A stretch of DNA of 64,000 nt. Source: Entamoeba histolytica HM-1:IMSS (Eukaryota > Evosea > Mastigamoebida > Endamoebidae). The stretch spans positions 62,001-126,000 of the forward strand of contig NW_001914867.1 in NCBI RefSeq assembly GCF_000208925.1, read 5' to 3'. The notes under the pieces are model-generated. The model saw only the letters and a list, made by a program, of their open reading frames with translations. It did not search any database and was not told where the DNA came from. Both the position numbers and the translations under genes were made by a program. Of the stretch, positions 63,000-64,000 are shown in pieces (position 1 is the first letter of the stretch; the number at the start of each line of letters is the position of its first letter).

Positions 63000-64000
63000 A
63001 TGTTATTTTTTGGAAGAGTTATTTCTCAAGAAAAACAAGTTCGACTGACTGAAGTTAATTTTGAAGTAGAGACTGTTGGTAACAATGCTAAAGTTAAATC
63101 CATTCACTCAATACTGAATGATTCTAATGATGATTGTAATGTTAGTATCACTATGACATTGGATGATGAATCAGCTGTTACTGGATATTCATTCAAAACA
63201 GCTAATGGAGATTTTGAGTCAGAACTAAAAGAAAAAGAACAAGCTAAAATTGAACAAAGTGATGCAACAACAAATGGATATAGTTCAGCTGTAATGGAAC
63301 AAGTTGATGATACAACATTCAGTATTACACTTGGACTAATCAATAAACATAGTGAAGTAACATTTAGTATTGAATATCTTACACATATGGAGATTCAAGA
63401 TGACGAGTTAGTAATGAAGATTCCTAACTTGATTGAGTCAGATGAAAAACAACAAATCCCATATTCAATCAAAGTTACAGGAAGTTCAACATTCAGTTTT
63501 AAAGGGGTATTAAGTGGAGAAGAGGAAGTTAATATTCCATTAAATGGGGATTTAATACTTGGAATGAAAGACGAAGATACAGATGAAGTTGTCATTTCAT
63601 CCACATTCATCAATAAAGAAAAAGAAGGAAATATTAATATTGTCTTCATTTGTGATAGAAGTGGAAGTATGTATGGAGAAGGAATCAAAGCATTAAGAAA
63701 TATGTTACAATTATTCTTAAGACAATTACCACTAAACTCCAAATTTCAGATTATTTCATTTGGAAGTACATATGACTTTATGTTTAAAGAAATGACAGAA
63801 TATAATGAAGATACATTAAAGTTTGCATCAGAAACTGTTTCACAATTTGAAGCAAATTATGGAGGAACAAATATGCATGCACCATTGAAAGCATTGATTG
63901 ACAATAATACGGAGAAGTGTCATATAATTTTATTAACTGATGGATATGTCAATAATAAGACAAGTACAATTGAATACATTAGAACCCTTTCAAAAAAGAA
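63000..64000 (+). CDS. VIT and von Willebrand factor A domain protein, 5' part
   Basis: Open from ATG 63000 to the window edge; the 3' part is outside. Residues about 10-135 are a VIT-like domain (inter-alpha-trypsin type), with 'TLDDESAVTGYSFKTANGDFES', 'KEKEQAKIEQS' and 'FSITLGLINKHSEVTFSIEY'. Residues about 210-333 are a vWA domain with an intact metal-ion-dependent adhesion site: DRSGS (Asp219), Thr in 'YGGTNMHAPL', and Asp in 'ILLTDGYV'. No signal peptide is seen, so it is likely cytosolic, as with the vWA proteins of Dictyostelium and PARP4-like proteins. The function is unknown; the MIDAS would allow divalent-metal-dependent protein binding. The opposite-strand ORFs here are shadows. 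Confidence 0.88.
   Translation, partial: MLFFGRVISQEKQVRLTEVNFEVETVGNNAKVKSIHSILNDSNDDCNVSITMTLDDESAVTGYSFKTANGDFESELKEKEQAKIEQSDATTNGYSSAVMEQVDDTTFSITLGLINKHSEVTFSIEYLTHMEIQDDELVMKIPNLIESDEKQQIPYSIKVTGSSTFSFKGVLSGEEEVNIPLNGDLILGMKDEDTDEVVISSTFINKEKEGNINIVFICDRSGSMYGEGIKALRNMLQLFLRQLPLNSKFQIISFGSTYDFMFKEMTEYNEDTLKFASETVSQFEANYGGTNMHAPLKALIDNNTEKCHIILLTDGYVNNKTSTIEYIRTLSKK

Noticed and set aside
1..64000. CRISPR arrays, tRNA, rRNA or tandem satellite arrays
   Set aside because: None seen. Entamoeba tRNA genes sit in tandem arrays and rDNA on episomes; nothing of that kind is visible here.

Overview
The window reads as nuclear DNA of an Entamoeba, most likely of the histolytica/dispar/nuttalli group. 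Four things point there. The sequence is very AT-rich with tightly packed genes. The few introns are 51-57 nt long, start GTTTGT or GTTTGA and end TAG. GAAC-type and AAAAATTCA core-promoter words sit just upstream of start codons. The gene content includes a bacterial-type NifU, a secreted beta-amylase and an R4-type LINE. A run of 100 N at 49761-49860 shows it is a draft scaffold.

Layout. 1-8.1 kb: 5' part of an AP-4 epsilon-like adaptin, divergent from an SLC35F6-like transporter; a decayed gene; a SAM-IQ-DH-PH RhoGEF with a small first exon; NifU. 8.4-18.9 kb: a probable GPI-anchored protein, a four-exon Neo1/ATP9-type P4-ATPase, and a 1799-residue surface protein with repeated CxC modules. 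19.6-24.6 kb: a nonsense-riddled SPRY pseudogene, an ALG13-ALG14 fusion split by an intron, a 53-residue one-pass membrane protein, and an 822-residue secreted lysine-rich polycation. 24.7-28.2 kb: gene-poor AT-rich DNA with another decayed gene. 28.3-32.7 kb: proteasome RPN2 and a secreted protein. 33.2-36.9 kb: a dead LINE. 37.3-46.8 kb: beta-amylase, a METTL25-like methyltransferase, a FAR1-type DNA-binding protein, a hypothetical protein, a tail-anchored UBE2J/Ubc6 E2, and a spliced LMBRD2 homologue. 47.7-64 kb: a divergent alpha-kinase-like protein, condensin SMC2 (3' end lost in the gap), an active-type myotubularin, a bromodomain protein, a possible winged-helix protein, a START-START-F-box-WD-like protein, and the 5' part of a VIT-vWA protein.

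There is no operon logic; genes are independent units. Themes recur: ER and secretory functions (ALG13/14, Ubc6-like E2, P4-ATPase, AP-4, SLC35F6-like), secreted or surface proteins (five genes), and chromatin or transcription (SMC2, bromodomain, FAR1, possible winged helix). At least five stretches are decayed genes, two resembling an Entamoeba leucine-rich-type N-terminal module. Several starts that use TTG or GTG in a simple ORF scan were moved to the true ATG or explained by introns.
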